A DNA stretch of 24,223 nt, from positions 1-24,223 of IMG/VR virus record IMGVR_UViG_3300032006_000080; one strand, given 5' to 3'. This DNA is from a virus. This document shows, piece by piece, positions 13,901 to 21,077 of this stretch (its first letter is position 1; each line of letters opens with the position of its first letter). The notes under the pieces are model-generated. The model worked only from the letters and a program-made list of their open reading frames with translations, was not told where the DNA came from and ran no database searches. The translations under genes and the position numbers were made by a program.

Positions 13901-15775
13901 AGCACCACTATGATCCATTTCATAATAATGGCTTCGTTCATATAACACATCGCCTGCGGTAAGAGTTCTGATTACATCTTCTTGAGGACTACTAACTATA
14001 ACATAGTGATTACCTTCTTCATCCTTACCTTGTATCTGAACATTACCTATCCATGTCTTTGTCCCATAATTAATATAAGGATATTCAGTAACACTCGTAA
14101 AAACCTGTTGGACATTGGCACCTGTCTCATCCGCATCGTTATCACCCGCAGCGTCTATATCCCGACCTAGTGGCCCTATCTTAGTATGAAGCGAACTTAC
14201 TTGATGGAATGTCCTAGATTTATATTCACCAGCAGCTACTTTCTTTAGGAAACCATTAGATACTGCACTGTTAGGCCAAGTTTGGCTTATATCACCATCA
14301 GCATAATTACAAGAAAAATCTTCAAGGTCATCATCATTACTATCAAAAGGCTCTACATATATAAGAGCAAATTCTAATGTTTCTTCTTCTTCTGTTGTGT
14401 CTGTATCCGTACCCAACACATCATACATATCCCATGTATATCCATTTATGGCACCCATCCAGTTATCTGGAGTAGTCATGTCCCAATATTTAGTACTTGG
14501 AAGCATTGCCGACATTAATTTTCTTCCAGTCGTTCCTGTTGCACCAGGGGAACTAGTAGTAATATAATTGCCAAACTTAAAATGCATCCCACTTTGACCT
14601 TTTGGATTAGCACCCGCAGGTTTCCCTCGATCACGCTCTTTAGTATACGGATAGGTTAAAACTAAATGGCTTACATAAGCAGCACCATGTGCTTCAAACT
14701 CATACCCATCTTGAAGCATATTACGAGCTTTATCTGAAACTGTTAAACTTGCACCACTTGTTTCCTCTATAGGATTAACAGCGTATTTAACTGCTAATCC
14801 TCTAGTATTAGGAGTATTCGTATTTTTATATCCCCGTCTACTATATACAAAATCTTGTTGAGGTAATAACGTAGCCCCGTTTGCCTGAAGTCGTGGGTCA
14901 AGTCTAGTAGCATCTAAATGGAAAGTAAAGCCCATTTTACCATCCCCTTCTGCCCAAACCTCAGCGGATGCCTGATCTTGAATTTCCGTAAGCGTATTCT
15001 TCTTAATTTTATTAACGTCTAACTTTGAGTTGGGGTCTGTTATCCTAATACTCTCTTCTGTCCAATTCTTAATCTTGGGGGATGTTGTCCATGATTCTAT
15101 TTTATCTGTATCAGTAAATCCAATTTCAATATTACCTGATGTGTTAACGTATGAAGTTCTCTCTATCAACTGTTTAATTATATGATAATGATTACGAACT
15201 TCGTTGTGCTCTAATAGTGTATCATTATTTGACCCACTCTCCTCCCTAGTAGTAGTTAAACGGTACTCTAATTCCCGTTCTTCTTCAGCTGGTGACTCTT
15301 CAAAAGGCACATTTTTACCTAATTCATATAAAGCATCCCGACAAGTAAGAGTTAGAGTACTTCCTCTAGATAAATCATAAGTTTCTTCCCTTTTAATTAT
15401 ACGTCCGACAAACAATGTCATAAACGTATCTGTTTCATAGACAATAATACGGGTAAACTCATTTAACATTCCATGAAATTGAGGAATCTGGGGATTAACT
15501 AGTGGGTCTTCTCCAAAAGTATAGGAATTGTTAGGTTCTGTAAAAGTCCCTAAGGGTTTACTTTGTCTGTTATTCAGCGTAAGACGTATTTGTAAGGGAG
15601 CACCTTGATCATCCTCTAGTTCCATTGCTAGAACAGGAGATCCACCAGTATGGCTATACGGTTTATTCGTAGGAGTTACAGCAGCATTAGCATCATACTC
15701 TGAATTTTCCTCTTTATTTTTTAGTTCATTCCATTTTGACCCAGCGTAATATAAAACAGTAAGTCTACTAGCCAT
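10946..15775 (-). CDS. Tail hub/host-specificity protein with C-terminal S74 chaperone
   Basis: A 1609-residue tail protein, the largest gene here. Residues about 60-160 (beta-rich, RIIVYETDTFMTLFVGRIIK then STLTLTCRDALYEL) look like a baseplate-hub domain; beta-rich segments continue to about 830 (SIRIENLLLGIAGDFLVESI). From about 1190 (ADHIQAGSLDAKTITLSG) to 1290 it has the repeats typical of phage host-specificity proteins, and near 1460 a fibre GIGTSTPSHLLHVNG segment. The C-terminus is a peptidase S74 intramolecular chaperone: SSDERVKENI with catalytic Ser about 1487, VGFIAQEV, then a coiled coil (SQNDALTTRIDTLEG). S74 domains fold the trimer and cut themselves off at that serine. It should sit at the tail tip and contact the host. 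The ATG follows the upstream stop by two bases. Confidence 0.8.
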   Translation of the reverse strand: MASRLTVLYYAGSKWNELKNKEENSEYDANAAVTPTNKPYSHTGGSPVLAMELEDDQGAPLQIRLTLNNRQSKPLGTFTEPNNSYTFGEDPLVNPQIPQFHGMLNEFTRIIVYETDTFMTLFVGRIIKREETYDLSRGSTLTLTCRDALYELGKNVPFEESPAEEERELEYRLTTTREESGSNNDTLLEHNEVRNHYHIIKQLIERTSYVNTSGNIEIGFTDTDKIESWTTSPKIKNWTEESIRITDPNSKLDVNKIKKNTLTEIQDQASAEVWAEGDGKMGFTFHLDATRLDPRLQANGATLLPQQDFVYSRRGYKNTNTPNTRGLAVKYAVNPIEETSGASLTVSDKARNMLQDGYEFEAHGAAYVSHLVLTYPYTKERDRGKPAGANPKGQSGMHFKFGNYITTSSPGATGTTGRKLMSAMLPSTKYWDMTTPDNWMGAINGYTWDMYDVLGTDTDTTEEEETLEFALIYVEPFDSNDDDLEDFSCNYADGDISQTWPNSAVSNGFLKKVAAGEYKSRTFHQVSSLHTKIGPLGRDIDAAGDNDADETGANVQQVFTSVTEYPYINYGTKTWIGNVQIQGKDEEGNHYVIVSSPQEDVIRTLTAGDVLYERSHYYEMDHSGAGTGNPRGAKIKFVSYPAADRGYKQTKKVHSPKATYQDLRNRIENEFLKANNKETKRLRTGTFRIKDYPHITMRGTAGLSSSGSTLYPSESFSGGVTPASYGMKRGCAVQRTSMASGSSDKFVGFITLTQSNNVTASLWKEDTLAEASPSVGSWQSGDTYSIYAPIRAGDSIRIENLLLGIAGDFLVESIYYSWANGQVYSELEVIGMNDKVVFKSRPSTEEDPEIISEIVDPIVIEQKDLGSGAYTAKGVLWWHDNENAETPTEVSDPLKKDYNTFSWSGGSIVVNSGRRRTYVFKAGDTDEALVRAGLTTFNDSNDPGAPNPPNTCMGPYTQYILYLDRDGVVDDLGRYSLNIDIIDYSDFGYVKADSYIELAYLNIGTLEDAGSRTIGKPGTSFYSRTIQFPKGIPNIQFLYVFDNTWGVASNIMNPGFSFNQNSLTSALLKPGARPWASNISIRKHTNENYNQIMWDNGTSNGASTLTYGDNTSISIAAGTKLSGLADNTTNYMYIDTSVSTTPQFTTVHSTAMGDNNLLLALIVVGADTNQTAPTILPFNSKTPTLNAVAIAANAVIADHIQAGSLDAKTITLSGTDGKIRTSDGVNRDESGNPTGSGIIINNAGIVGVKDNTKQFEIRATTGKAEFGEGACLLDNMGLWMKDQQHPINLQHGTGSTADYYYSMWGQSSAGHNRILFASRTNNGTYITDPEVNYLAPHIPGEIGLGGPQTGPWGTIYANTHYISIKASAPSATTATNWGALYIRGTTLYMKIGTTEYSVGSGSATVSYPLTATDGSAGSPSYTFSLDPNTGIFRLSNDKLGLVANGQPIILDGTSGAARLGIGTSTPSHLLHVNGVALSTQATWATSSDERVKENIVDMEPALDTLLQLKPRRFNFKDSYRPNRKDTEVGFIAQEVKEVVATAVQPVKESYGWKKSDEGVWVEDADNQIVIEDFEVLDTSWLLPMLVKAVQELKSQNDALTTRIDTLEGN

Positions 15776-15777
15776 GT

Positions 15778-16338
15778 CTAACTACCCCCAAACACGCTTT
15801 TAATAACATCTCGTCTAGACATAGAAACAAATTGCATTTGACAAATCCATCTATCTTCCCGACCAGCATCCATTTGAAAACGAGCTTGCTGTAAGGCCAC
15901 TTCGTATTCACCGCCTCCCGTAGCCCAATTAGTACCATTAGCAGTATCCCCATCAGTATCAATATTATAAACTGGATAAGTAGCATCCCCAATAATTAAA
16001 GTAAGATTGTTATCATCATCTGCTATCCACTCATATAGGTTTTGCTCCAGCATATTTTTATATGGTACAAAAAAATCTACTCCCGCTATAGTAACTTTGT
16101 CCATTCCTTTATAAGCAACAGGGAAAGAAGTATCTTTATTTGCTCCTACACTATCTACTATGGCAGACACAGTAATAGAAGGACGAAAGATACCAAAATC
16201 TACTAATTGTGGAGTATTTTGAGGTATAGGAATTTGAATAGGTGTTTTCTGAAGGTTTACAGTAACACTATCAACTTTTAAAGCATATCGAGTTGTATTC
16301 GTTCCATCTGTATAAACTAATCTGATTGATAAATCCAA
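15778..16338 (-). CDS. Baseplate/distal tail protein candidate
   Basis: A 186-residue, mostly beta-stranded protein (TRYALKVDSVTVNLQ, SITVSAIVDSV, MDKVTIAGVDFFVPY, LTLIIGDATYPVYNI, then RFQMDAGREDRWICQMQFVSMS). Position directly after the tape-measure-like gene and before the hub gene is where tailed phages encode distal tail or baseplate proteins, and the strand-rich composition agrees. No catalytic motif is seen. The start is TTG: no ATG or GTG exists upstream in frame, and AGGAGG lies 5 bases before the TTG, overlapping the previous stop (TAGGAGG). I do not recognise the exact family. Confidence 0.65.
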   Translation of the reverse strand: MDLSIRLVYTDGTNTTRYALKVDSVTVNLQKTPIQIPIPQNTPQLVDFGIFRPSITVSAIVDSVGANKDTSFPVAYKGMDKVTIAGVDFFVPYKNMLEQNLYEWIADDDNNLTLIIGDATYPVYNIDTDGDTANGTNWATGGGEYEVALQQARFQMDAGREDRWICQMQFVSMSRRDVIKSVFGGS

Positions 16339-16347
16339 TTATTCCTC

Positions 16348-17457
16348 CTAAGCATCTTGATACATACCATTGAACCCTCCAGCAGGGTTACCTGGCAACC
16401 CACCGAACAACTTTCTGGTTTTATTGGGAACATCAGCATTCTCCAGCTTGTGTCTCTCTCTAGCTTCATCCATCTTATTTCCTAACATGTTGGCTATTAG
16501 GCCACCAGCAGTAGTACCAATGATGGAACCTAACATCATACCACCAGGGCCACCAGCTGCACCCAAGGCCAGACCGATTCCTCCCCCAATAGCACTATAT
16601 GTGGCAGCTCTTCCTCCTCCACCCTCCATAGCTCCCCAGGCTGTCATTCCTGCTCCCATCAGCAAACTTCCACCAACTCCCATTGCTCCTCCTCTCATAG
16701 AACTATACATACCCATTCGGTTTTTAGTTCTATCCCATCTGGTTGGGCCTGATGTTCCTGGTGGATCACCAAGCCAACCCCACCCAGGAGGCATTTGACT
16801 ATTACCTTGATTCATTTGAAGCTTATTAAATATTGTATTATTATAAATACCCGTTAACCATTTTACAATACTCATAATACCATATTTCCACAAATTCGTA
16901 ATCGTAGCCCAGATGGGTAGAACTTTCCATACAAAAAATCCTATAATAACATATTGTAAACTTTCTGTAACGGCTTGCTTTACATATTTATACCACCATT
17001 GTCCTTGAATTCTCTCCCCTAAAGTTTCGAGCCATGCAACTGCACGTTCTACCCACTCTCTAATTTCTTCAGCTTTCTGTTGGATTTGAGGAACAGAATT
17101 AGCCATAGTTTTTAAGGCAGGAATGATTAGAGGCATAAACGCAGCAAGTACAACGTCTACCATTGCACCTAAGATCTGGAAAATAGTTCCTAATACACCA
17201 GTGAAAATCTGGGACTGTTTGAGGAGGGCAGCAACACCTACTTGAATACCTAACGTACTACGTAAGTATCCTTTACCCGTTTTCTTTAGTTCTTCTAAAT
17301 TAGAATTGTTTTCCTTTTCTTGCCCTTCTTTCCTATTACTTTTAAAAGAGCCTCCTGCACCAGGGCCAATATTATTAACATCAACACCACCGCCAGGAGC
17401 ACTCTCTGTTCCCAGAATTCTAACGCCAATTTCATATAGATTGTCAGGTGTTGTCAT
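16348..17457 (-). CDS. Short tape-measure-like tail protein
   Basis: A 369-residue protein in the tape-measure position, right after the frameshifted chaperone genes. Residues 73-118 (GVAALLKQSQIFTGVLGTIF and onward) and 167-205 are hydrophobic helices, a helical charged segment lies at 122-155, and 255-325 is extremely glycine-rich with GxxxG-type repeats (GGGIGLALGAAGGPGG). Tape-measure proteins set tail length and often carry such membrane-active parts. At 369 residues it is short; at the usual rough ratio of 0.15 nm per residue it would predict a tail near 55 nm. Local GC is higher in the glycine-rich half than in neighbours. The ATG directly follows the previous stop (TAAATG), with GGGG upstream. 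Confidence 0.65.
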   Translation of the reverse strand: MTTPDNLYEIGVRILGTESAPGGGVDVNNIGPGAGGSFKSNRKEGQEKENNSNLEELKKTGKGYLRSTLGIQVGVAALLKQSQIFTGVLGTIFQILGAMVDVVLAAFMPLIIPALKTMANSVPQIQQKAEEIREWVERAVAWLETLGERIQGQWWYKYVKQAVTESLQYVIIGFFVWKVLPIWATITNLWKYGIMSIVKWLTGIYNNTIFNKLQMNQGNSQMPPGWGWLGDPPGTSGPTRWDRTKNRMGMYSSMRGGAMGVGGSLLMGAGMTAWGAMEGGGGRAATYSAIGGGIGLALGAAGGPGGMMLGSIIGTTAGGLIANMLGNKMDEARERHKLENADVPNKTRKLFGGLPGNPAGGFNGMYQDA

Positions 17458-17664
17458 TTAAATCCCCATATTGGAACGCCTCATTTCCCGTTCCTGTTGT
17501 TCATTTTCATAATCTCTAAAAGCTTGAACCGTACCCATTAATATGACCATATCTTTGTCAGATACGGTTGATATTAGTTCCCACGGAACCTCCATTTTTA
17601 GCAATCCTACTACTGTAACCCAATAATTATCAAGAAAATATTCTTCTGACTCTGTATCTGGCAC
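17458..17664 (-). CDS. Tail assembly chaperone, frameshift (T-like) part
   Basis: The 68-residue reading from a GTG at 17664 is acidic and helical: EEYFLDNYWVTVVGLLKMEVPWELISTVSDKDMVILMGTV, then FRDYENEQQEREMRR. The PWELI...LSD-like pattern with a following ExEQ helix is typical of the second tail chaperone frame (gpT part of lambda gpGT). Independent initiation looks poor, because the G-run directly abuts the GTG with no proper spacing. The frame is open upstream to the AAAAAAA site at 17688-17694 and is exactly -1 to the upstream gene. It is therefore most likely made as the tail of a 204-aa fusion (128 + 76 residues) that recruits the tape measure to the tail tube. Confidence 0.75.
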   Translation of the reverse strand: MPDTESEEYFLDNYWVTVVGLLKMEVPWELISTVSDKDMVILMGTVQAFRDYENEQQEREMRRSNMGI

Positions 17665-17681
17665 CCCCCGTATTAATTTTG

Positions 17682-18071
17682 CTACTCTTTTTTTGCTTCT
17701 TCTACTTTAGAAGCATCTTCTCCAAAAGCTTTAGGTACTAGGGCTTCTAATGCACTACCTAATCGTGCATCAATAGAGGATAAAAATCGCTCATCAGTAG
17801 TTCCCCAAGGAGCAGAAATTAGCATTAATTGAAGACAGTTTCTAACATACCTGTCTCCATCGAAATCTACCTCTCCGCCATCTTTCCATGTTAAACATTC
17901 AGAAATAATCTTATTACGCTTACTCCACGGAATAGGTTTTATTTGAACGGGGAATTCATCCCCTGTTTCAGGGATAACTACTGTATGAGTTTCTACTCCA
18001 GCTTCGACAAAATATTTTGAAAAGTCAAATACGCCATCTGGATTACTACTTCTTTTTTGTTTTGTTGACAT
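17682..18071 (-). CDS. Tail assembly chaperone, G-like part
   Basis: A 129-residue protein between the tail-tube-like gene and the tape-measure-like gene, where tailed phages encode gpG-type chaperones. It has a beta-rich half (THTVVIPETGDEFPVQIKPIPW) followed by helices (RYVRNCLQLMLISAPWGT, LGSALEALVPKAF) and a charged tail EDASKVEEAKKE. The last lysine codons are part of the A_AAA_AAA slip site, so a fraction of ribosomes would add 76 further residues. It would bind the tape measure during tail assembly and be absent from the virion. The ATG has AGGAGG 5 bases upstream. Confidence 0.78.
   Translation of the reverse strand: MSTKQKRSSNPDGVFDFSKYFVEAGVETHTVVIPETGDEFPVQIKPIPWSKRNKIISECLTWKDGGEVDFDGDRYVRNCLQLMLISAPWGTTDERFLSSIDARLGSALEALVPKAFGEDASKVEEAKKE
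17688..17694 (-). other. -1 programmed ribosomal frameshift site A_AAA_AAA
   Basis: On the coding strand the zero frame reads GCA AAA AAA GAG TAG. The seven As are in exact X_XXY_YYZ phase, two codons before the stop. Slipping back one base continues as AGA GTA GCA AAA TTA and runs without a stop into the frame ending at 17458. Upstream AGAAGAAG could act as a stimulatory SD-like element. I see no strong downstream stem-loop. Confidence 0.85.
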
Positions 18072-18080
18072 TCTTTCCTC

Positions 18081-20561
18081 CTACGGATAATAAGGCTCCC
18101 TATCTCTAATCATTATATCAATATTTCTCATAACAAAATCACACTGTACTTGGAATGGAGCTTCAGTAACAATAGTATGTGGAGCACTTCTCAGGAATGC
18201 TCCCTGTTCTCCAACTCCGCCTCCCGCATCATTAGTATATCCAGTAGTTGCAGGAGATTCAAGAGAGGTTACAGCATTAGGACGAGCTAACACTTCTCCT
18301 GGCCTACGCCCTGGAATCCTAACAATTATACAATCTTCTACGCCTGGTGCGCCTTCTATATCACCTCTAGAAAACTTCAACTCTATGTGGAAACCTTTAT
18401 GTCCACCAGATTGGTCAGTATATCTACCTTCCAGTAAAAGTTCTTTAAAGAGAGAAGTAGCATTATCTAAATCATTAGCTGTTGTTGATTTAGTATCAGG
18501 CAATGCCACTGTACATTGCATAGAGTATTCTCTACGTTGTTCCCTTAATTCAGCTGGCCCACGATGGTCACCGTGACGAGGGCCAATATAATAACGAGGG
18601 TCTAGATTATTATTTACAGATAATGCAAAACTTCTAATACGGGCAAATTCAACAGCTGTAGAATTAGAAGCACCCAACAACTTAATTGAACCACTGGAAA
18701 AATAATAAGGCTTGGTAGTTGGGAATACTATATCAGATGCTGATATATCATTCATCATAGCAAAGCCAGGAATATCCGCTTTAGCAGCTCCCTCACTAGT
18801 TCCTCCCCCACCAGCATTTTGTGCTATCGTGGTATCAGGATAACGAGTACTTCCTGAATGCTTTCCCTGATTATGAATCATGTCAGTAAAAGCTAGACTA
18901 TCCCAGTTGACTGAAATCAATCCTCCTTCTTCACCAAGAATGGTCATAGCTCCTACTTTACCGCCTAACCATCGACGGTCAAAGTCGTTCTCAGCATTGG
19001 CTTCACTATCTTTCATATGTAGATGCATACTAATAGTATCAAGGTCTACCATTTCCGTTAGATAATGTTCTATGTAAGTAGATGGACAAGTTGTTCCATT
19101 TTTAGACTCTAATCTAAAACCATATATCCGACAATTAAATCCGATATTAGTATTAGTTTGTTGATCTCCTCCAGCAGCATGATCATAACTTAGAGGATAA
19201 TCTAATTCTACCCAAGCAGATGGATTAACCATGTTAGTAGTTTCATTATTGTTAATCCACGCAGCTAAATCGGCACCAGTCCGCTGTTTATTCAATGTCT
19301 TAATTTTTCTAATCTCTAATTTATTTCCAAGATTGTACCCAGTATTACTTAATATATTACTATACAATCGTTGAGAACGGTCATAATTAACAGTACCCTC
19401 GTTTCCTAGCAAACCCTCCGTATAATCTATTAATAGATAATCTCCCTCTTCTAGAATTGTAGTTAAATTATTAGAGGAGAGCTTAATCCATGTGTCTCCT
19501 TTTTTGGCATCAGCACCCGTAGCAAGGCCCACACCATTCCGCCTTGGAAAAGCGTTTTCACCTCCAGTCGTAGTATCATCAGCTTCAGTATGACCCAAAT
19601 TTATAATAGATCCCGTACCATCTCCACTTCCAGACCCACTCCCTAGATAATCTGCTGTTAAAGCAATCATACCATAAGGTATTGGAGTATCTTTACCGAT
19701 AGCAAATCGAAGGGGGAAACCGTTTGTTAATATAAGACCATTCAAGGCTCCCATATAAGATTGCTGTCCTGCATACATTCCATTAAAGTTTCTATTAGCA
19801 GTAGTTCCTAGGAAATAGCGAGGTTCTAAGGTAGGTGTAAAATCAGGAGTATCTACAGTCTCGTATACACCTGGGACAATATTTATATATTTTCTATGTA
19901 CTGTAGCTCCTCTATTGTCTGCTCCTTGAAGAAGAGCAATATTACCATAATTAGAAAATGCAGGAGTTGCATAACTATGAGCAAATTGATTATGATTACC
20001 AGTGTACGTAAGATCACCACTGGCTCCATTTGCCACACCCTCATCAGTTGGGTAATGATTAAAGCCTAAGGGCCGATCAAAATAAAGAATTCCTTCATCC
20101 CTGGAAAAAGCTGGACTACTACCGCTCACTACAGAGGTATCGGTAACTTCAACATGTTCAATACGCCGTACCTCAGGATTAACTATAGACCGTTTCGCAG
20201 TTCTCTCAGGAACATAATATTGGTCATTTGAACCTGTCCTAGCGGGATCCCAATCAAATGCAACTAGGTCACCCCGCTTAAATTTTGACACAGCATTCAC
20301 ATAACATTTCCGATCTCCTGCTAATAATGGAGTACAACTGGATTTAATATTAGCATCAGGTGTGGGGTCATTACCAGTATCATTTCCCCCTGGCCCTCTT
20401 AATACATTTATGGTTGGTGTTCTACTAAAGAAGGCAGAGTAAACCACTGTAGGGCTACTAGTTGTATATGCGGAAGCAGGGACAATAAGCTCTGAGTCTG
20501 CCCCAGGAGCTACTTCACTAGCAATTGTGAGTTGTGATTGATCAGGTCGTAAGACAGCCAT
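18081..20561 (-). CDS. Major tail tube-like protein, unusually large
   Basis: An 826-residue structural protein. Its place (after the tail-terminator candidate, before the chaperones) is that of the major tail tube protein. The C-terminal third fits: VNWDSLAF, SSGSIKLLG, VEFARIRSFALSVNNNLDPRYYIGP, AELREQRREYSMQCTVALPD, LFKELLLEG and FHIELKFSRGD read like the beta-barrel of phage tube proteins. Tube proteins are usually 150-400 residues, so about 450 residues at the N-terminus are extra. These are rich in G, N, T and D, with no catalytic motif, and could be surface decoration. A tail sheath is possible by size but lacks recognisable sheath features. GGAGG lies 6 bases before the ATG, and a promoter-like pair lies just upstream. 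Confidence 0.6.
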   Translation of the reverse strand: MAVLRPDQSQLTIASEVAPGADSELIVPASAYTTSSPTVVYSAFFSRTPTINVLRGPGGNDTGNDPTPDANIKSSCTPLLAGDRKCYVNAVSKFKRGDLVAFDWDPARTGSNDQYYVPERTAKRSIVNPEVRRIEHVEVTDTSVVSGSSPAFSRDEGILYFDRPLGFNHYPTDEGVANGASGDLTYTGNHNQFAHSYATPAFSNYGNIALLQGADNRGATVHRKYINIVPGVYETVDTPDFTPTLEPRYFLGTTANRNFNGMYAGQQSYMGALNGLILTNGFPLRFAIGKDTPIPYGMIALTADYLGSGSGSGDGTGSIINLGHTEADDTTTGGENAFPRRNGVGLATGADAKKGDTWIKLSSNNLTTILEEGDYLLIDYTEGLLGNEGTVNYDRSQRLYSNILSNTGYNLGNKLEIRKIKTLNKQRTGADLAAWINNNETTNMVNPSAWVELDYPLSYDHAAGGDQQTNTNIGFNCRIYGFRLESKNGTTCPSTYIEHYLTEMVDLDTISMHLHMKDSEANAENDFDRRWLGGKVGAMTILGEEGGLISVNWDSLAFTDMIHNQGKHSGSTRYPDTTIAQNAGGGGTSEGAAKADIPGFAMMNDISASDIVFPTTKPYYFSSGSIKLLGASNSTAVEFARIRSFALSVNNNLDPRYYIGPRHGDHRGPAELREQRREYSMQCTVALPDTKSTTANDLDNATSLFKELLLEGRYTDQSGGHKGFHIELKFSRGDIEGAPGVEDCIIVRIPGRRPGEVLARPNAVTSLESPATTGYTNDAGGGVGEQGAFLRSAPHTIVTEAPFQVQCDFVMRNIDIMIRDREPYYP
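18112..18120 (-). promoter_or_regulatory. Extended -10 box upstream of tail chaperone gene
   Basis: TGATATAAT (TGnTATAAT) lies in the end of the tube-like gene, 40 bases before the chaperone ATG at 18071. It lacks the outer TG of the stronger boxes. Confidence 0.3.
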
Positions 20562-20593
20562 ATTTTTCCTCCATAGTCAATACCTACTAATAT

Positions 20594-20621
20594 ATTATAC
20601 TCTAATTTACGTTATTTCCAA
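20594..20621 (-). promoter_or_regulatory. Promoter-like pair before the tail tube-like gene
   Basis: TTGGAA, 16 bases, then TATAAT, ending 32 bases before the ATG at 20561. The -35-like half is in the final codons of the tail-terminator candidate; the -10 is in the gap between genes. The flank GTATAATATAT is shared with the box at 22505-22510. Confidence 0.5.
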
Positions 20622-21077
20622 GAGAACTGCCCTATTCTCTAATTGAATTCCAATCACTCCTACCCATAAATTTACTTGTTGTTGCGTCTGTTCTGAAAAA
20701 TTCATGAATCTAATTCGTTGAAAAGATGTCATATCATGCACTTTAAGGTGACAGACACGCCTAATCTCTCGTAATATATTATATAAGCGTTGTCTATCTA
20801 CTAGTGTATATATCTCTAATTCTACCATATATTGACGATTACCATATTTAAAATTACCAATAGGCTGTTCATCCATTGCTGGATTCCCCGCTCTACCAAT
20901 AATTTGGTCATTTACATTTAAGTCAGCTCTAAATGGGTCAGGTGAACCATTAGCTCTAGTACCTGTTGCTTCTATAAAGCCTGGTTTCTGACCACCACTA
21001 GCAATATAGTTAGTAAAGTCCCAGTTGGTTTCTAAAAGATCTAATACATCACTGACGGGTAACGGTTCAGGAGTCAT
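20607..21077 (-). CDS. Tail terminator candidate
   Basis: A 156-residue protein encoded between the head-tail adaptor and the tube-like gene, the usual place for the tail terminator (gpU-like) that caps the growing tail and joins it to the neck. The pattern fits: N-terminal helix VLDLLETNW, then strands YMVELEIYTLV, helix RQRLYNILREIRRVC, strands and a final VNLWVGVIGIQLENRAVLLE. The family is too divergent for a firm call, so a neck or completion protein is an alternative. The start overlaps the upstream stop (TAATG), with GAGG 7 bases before it. The last codons supply the -35-like half of a promoter for the next gene. Confidence 0.55.
   Translation of the reverse strand: MTPEPLPVSDVLDLLETNWDFTNYIASGGQKPGFIEATGTRANGSPDPFRADLNVNDQIIGRAGNPAMDEQPIGNFKYGNRQYMVELEIYTLVDRQRLYNILREIRRVCHLKVHDMTSFQRIRFMNFSEQTQQQVNLWVGVIGIQLENRAVLLEIT

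Noticed and set aside
13759-13950. A minus-strand frame of 63 codons inside the hub gene.
   Set aside because: It is an internal alternative frame of a long gene with no supporting start site.
15768-15992. A second minus-strand frame overlapping the end of the baseplate candidate.
   Set aside because: It is wholly inside the overlap of a better-supported gene, has odd hydrophobic composition, and no ribosome binding site.
16370-16798. A long open frame on the plus strand, rich in proline and alanine.
   Set aside because: It lies opposite the glycine-rich part of the tape-measure-like gene. Gly codons read backwards give Pro and Ala, there is no good ribosome binding site, and no other gene is on this strand.
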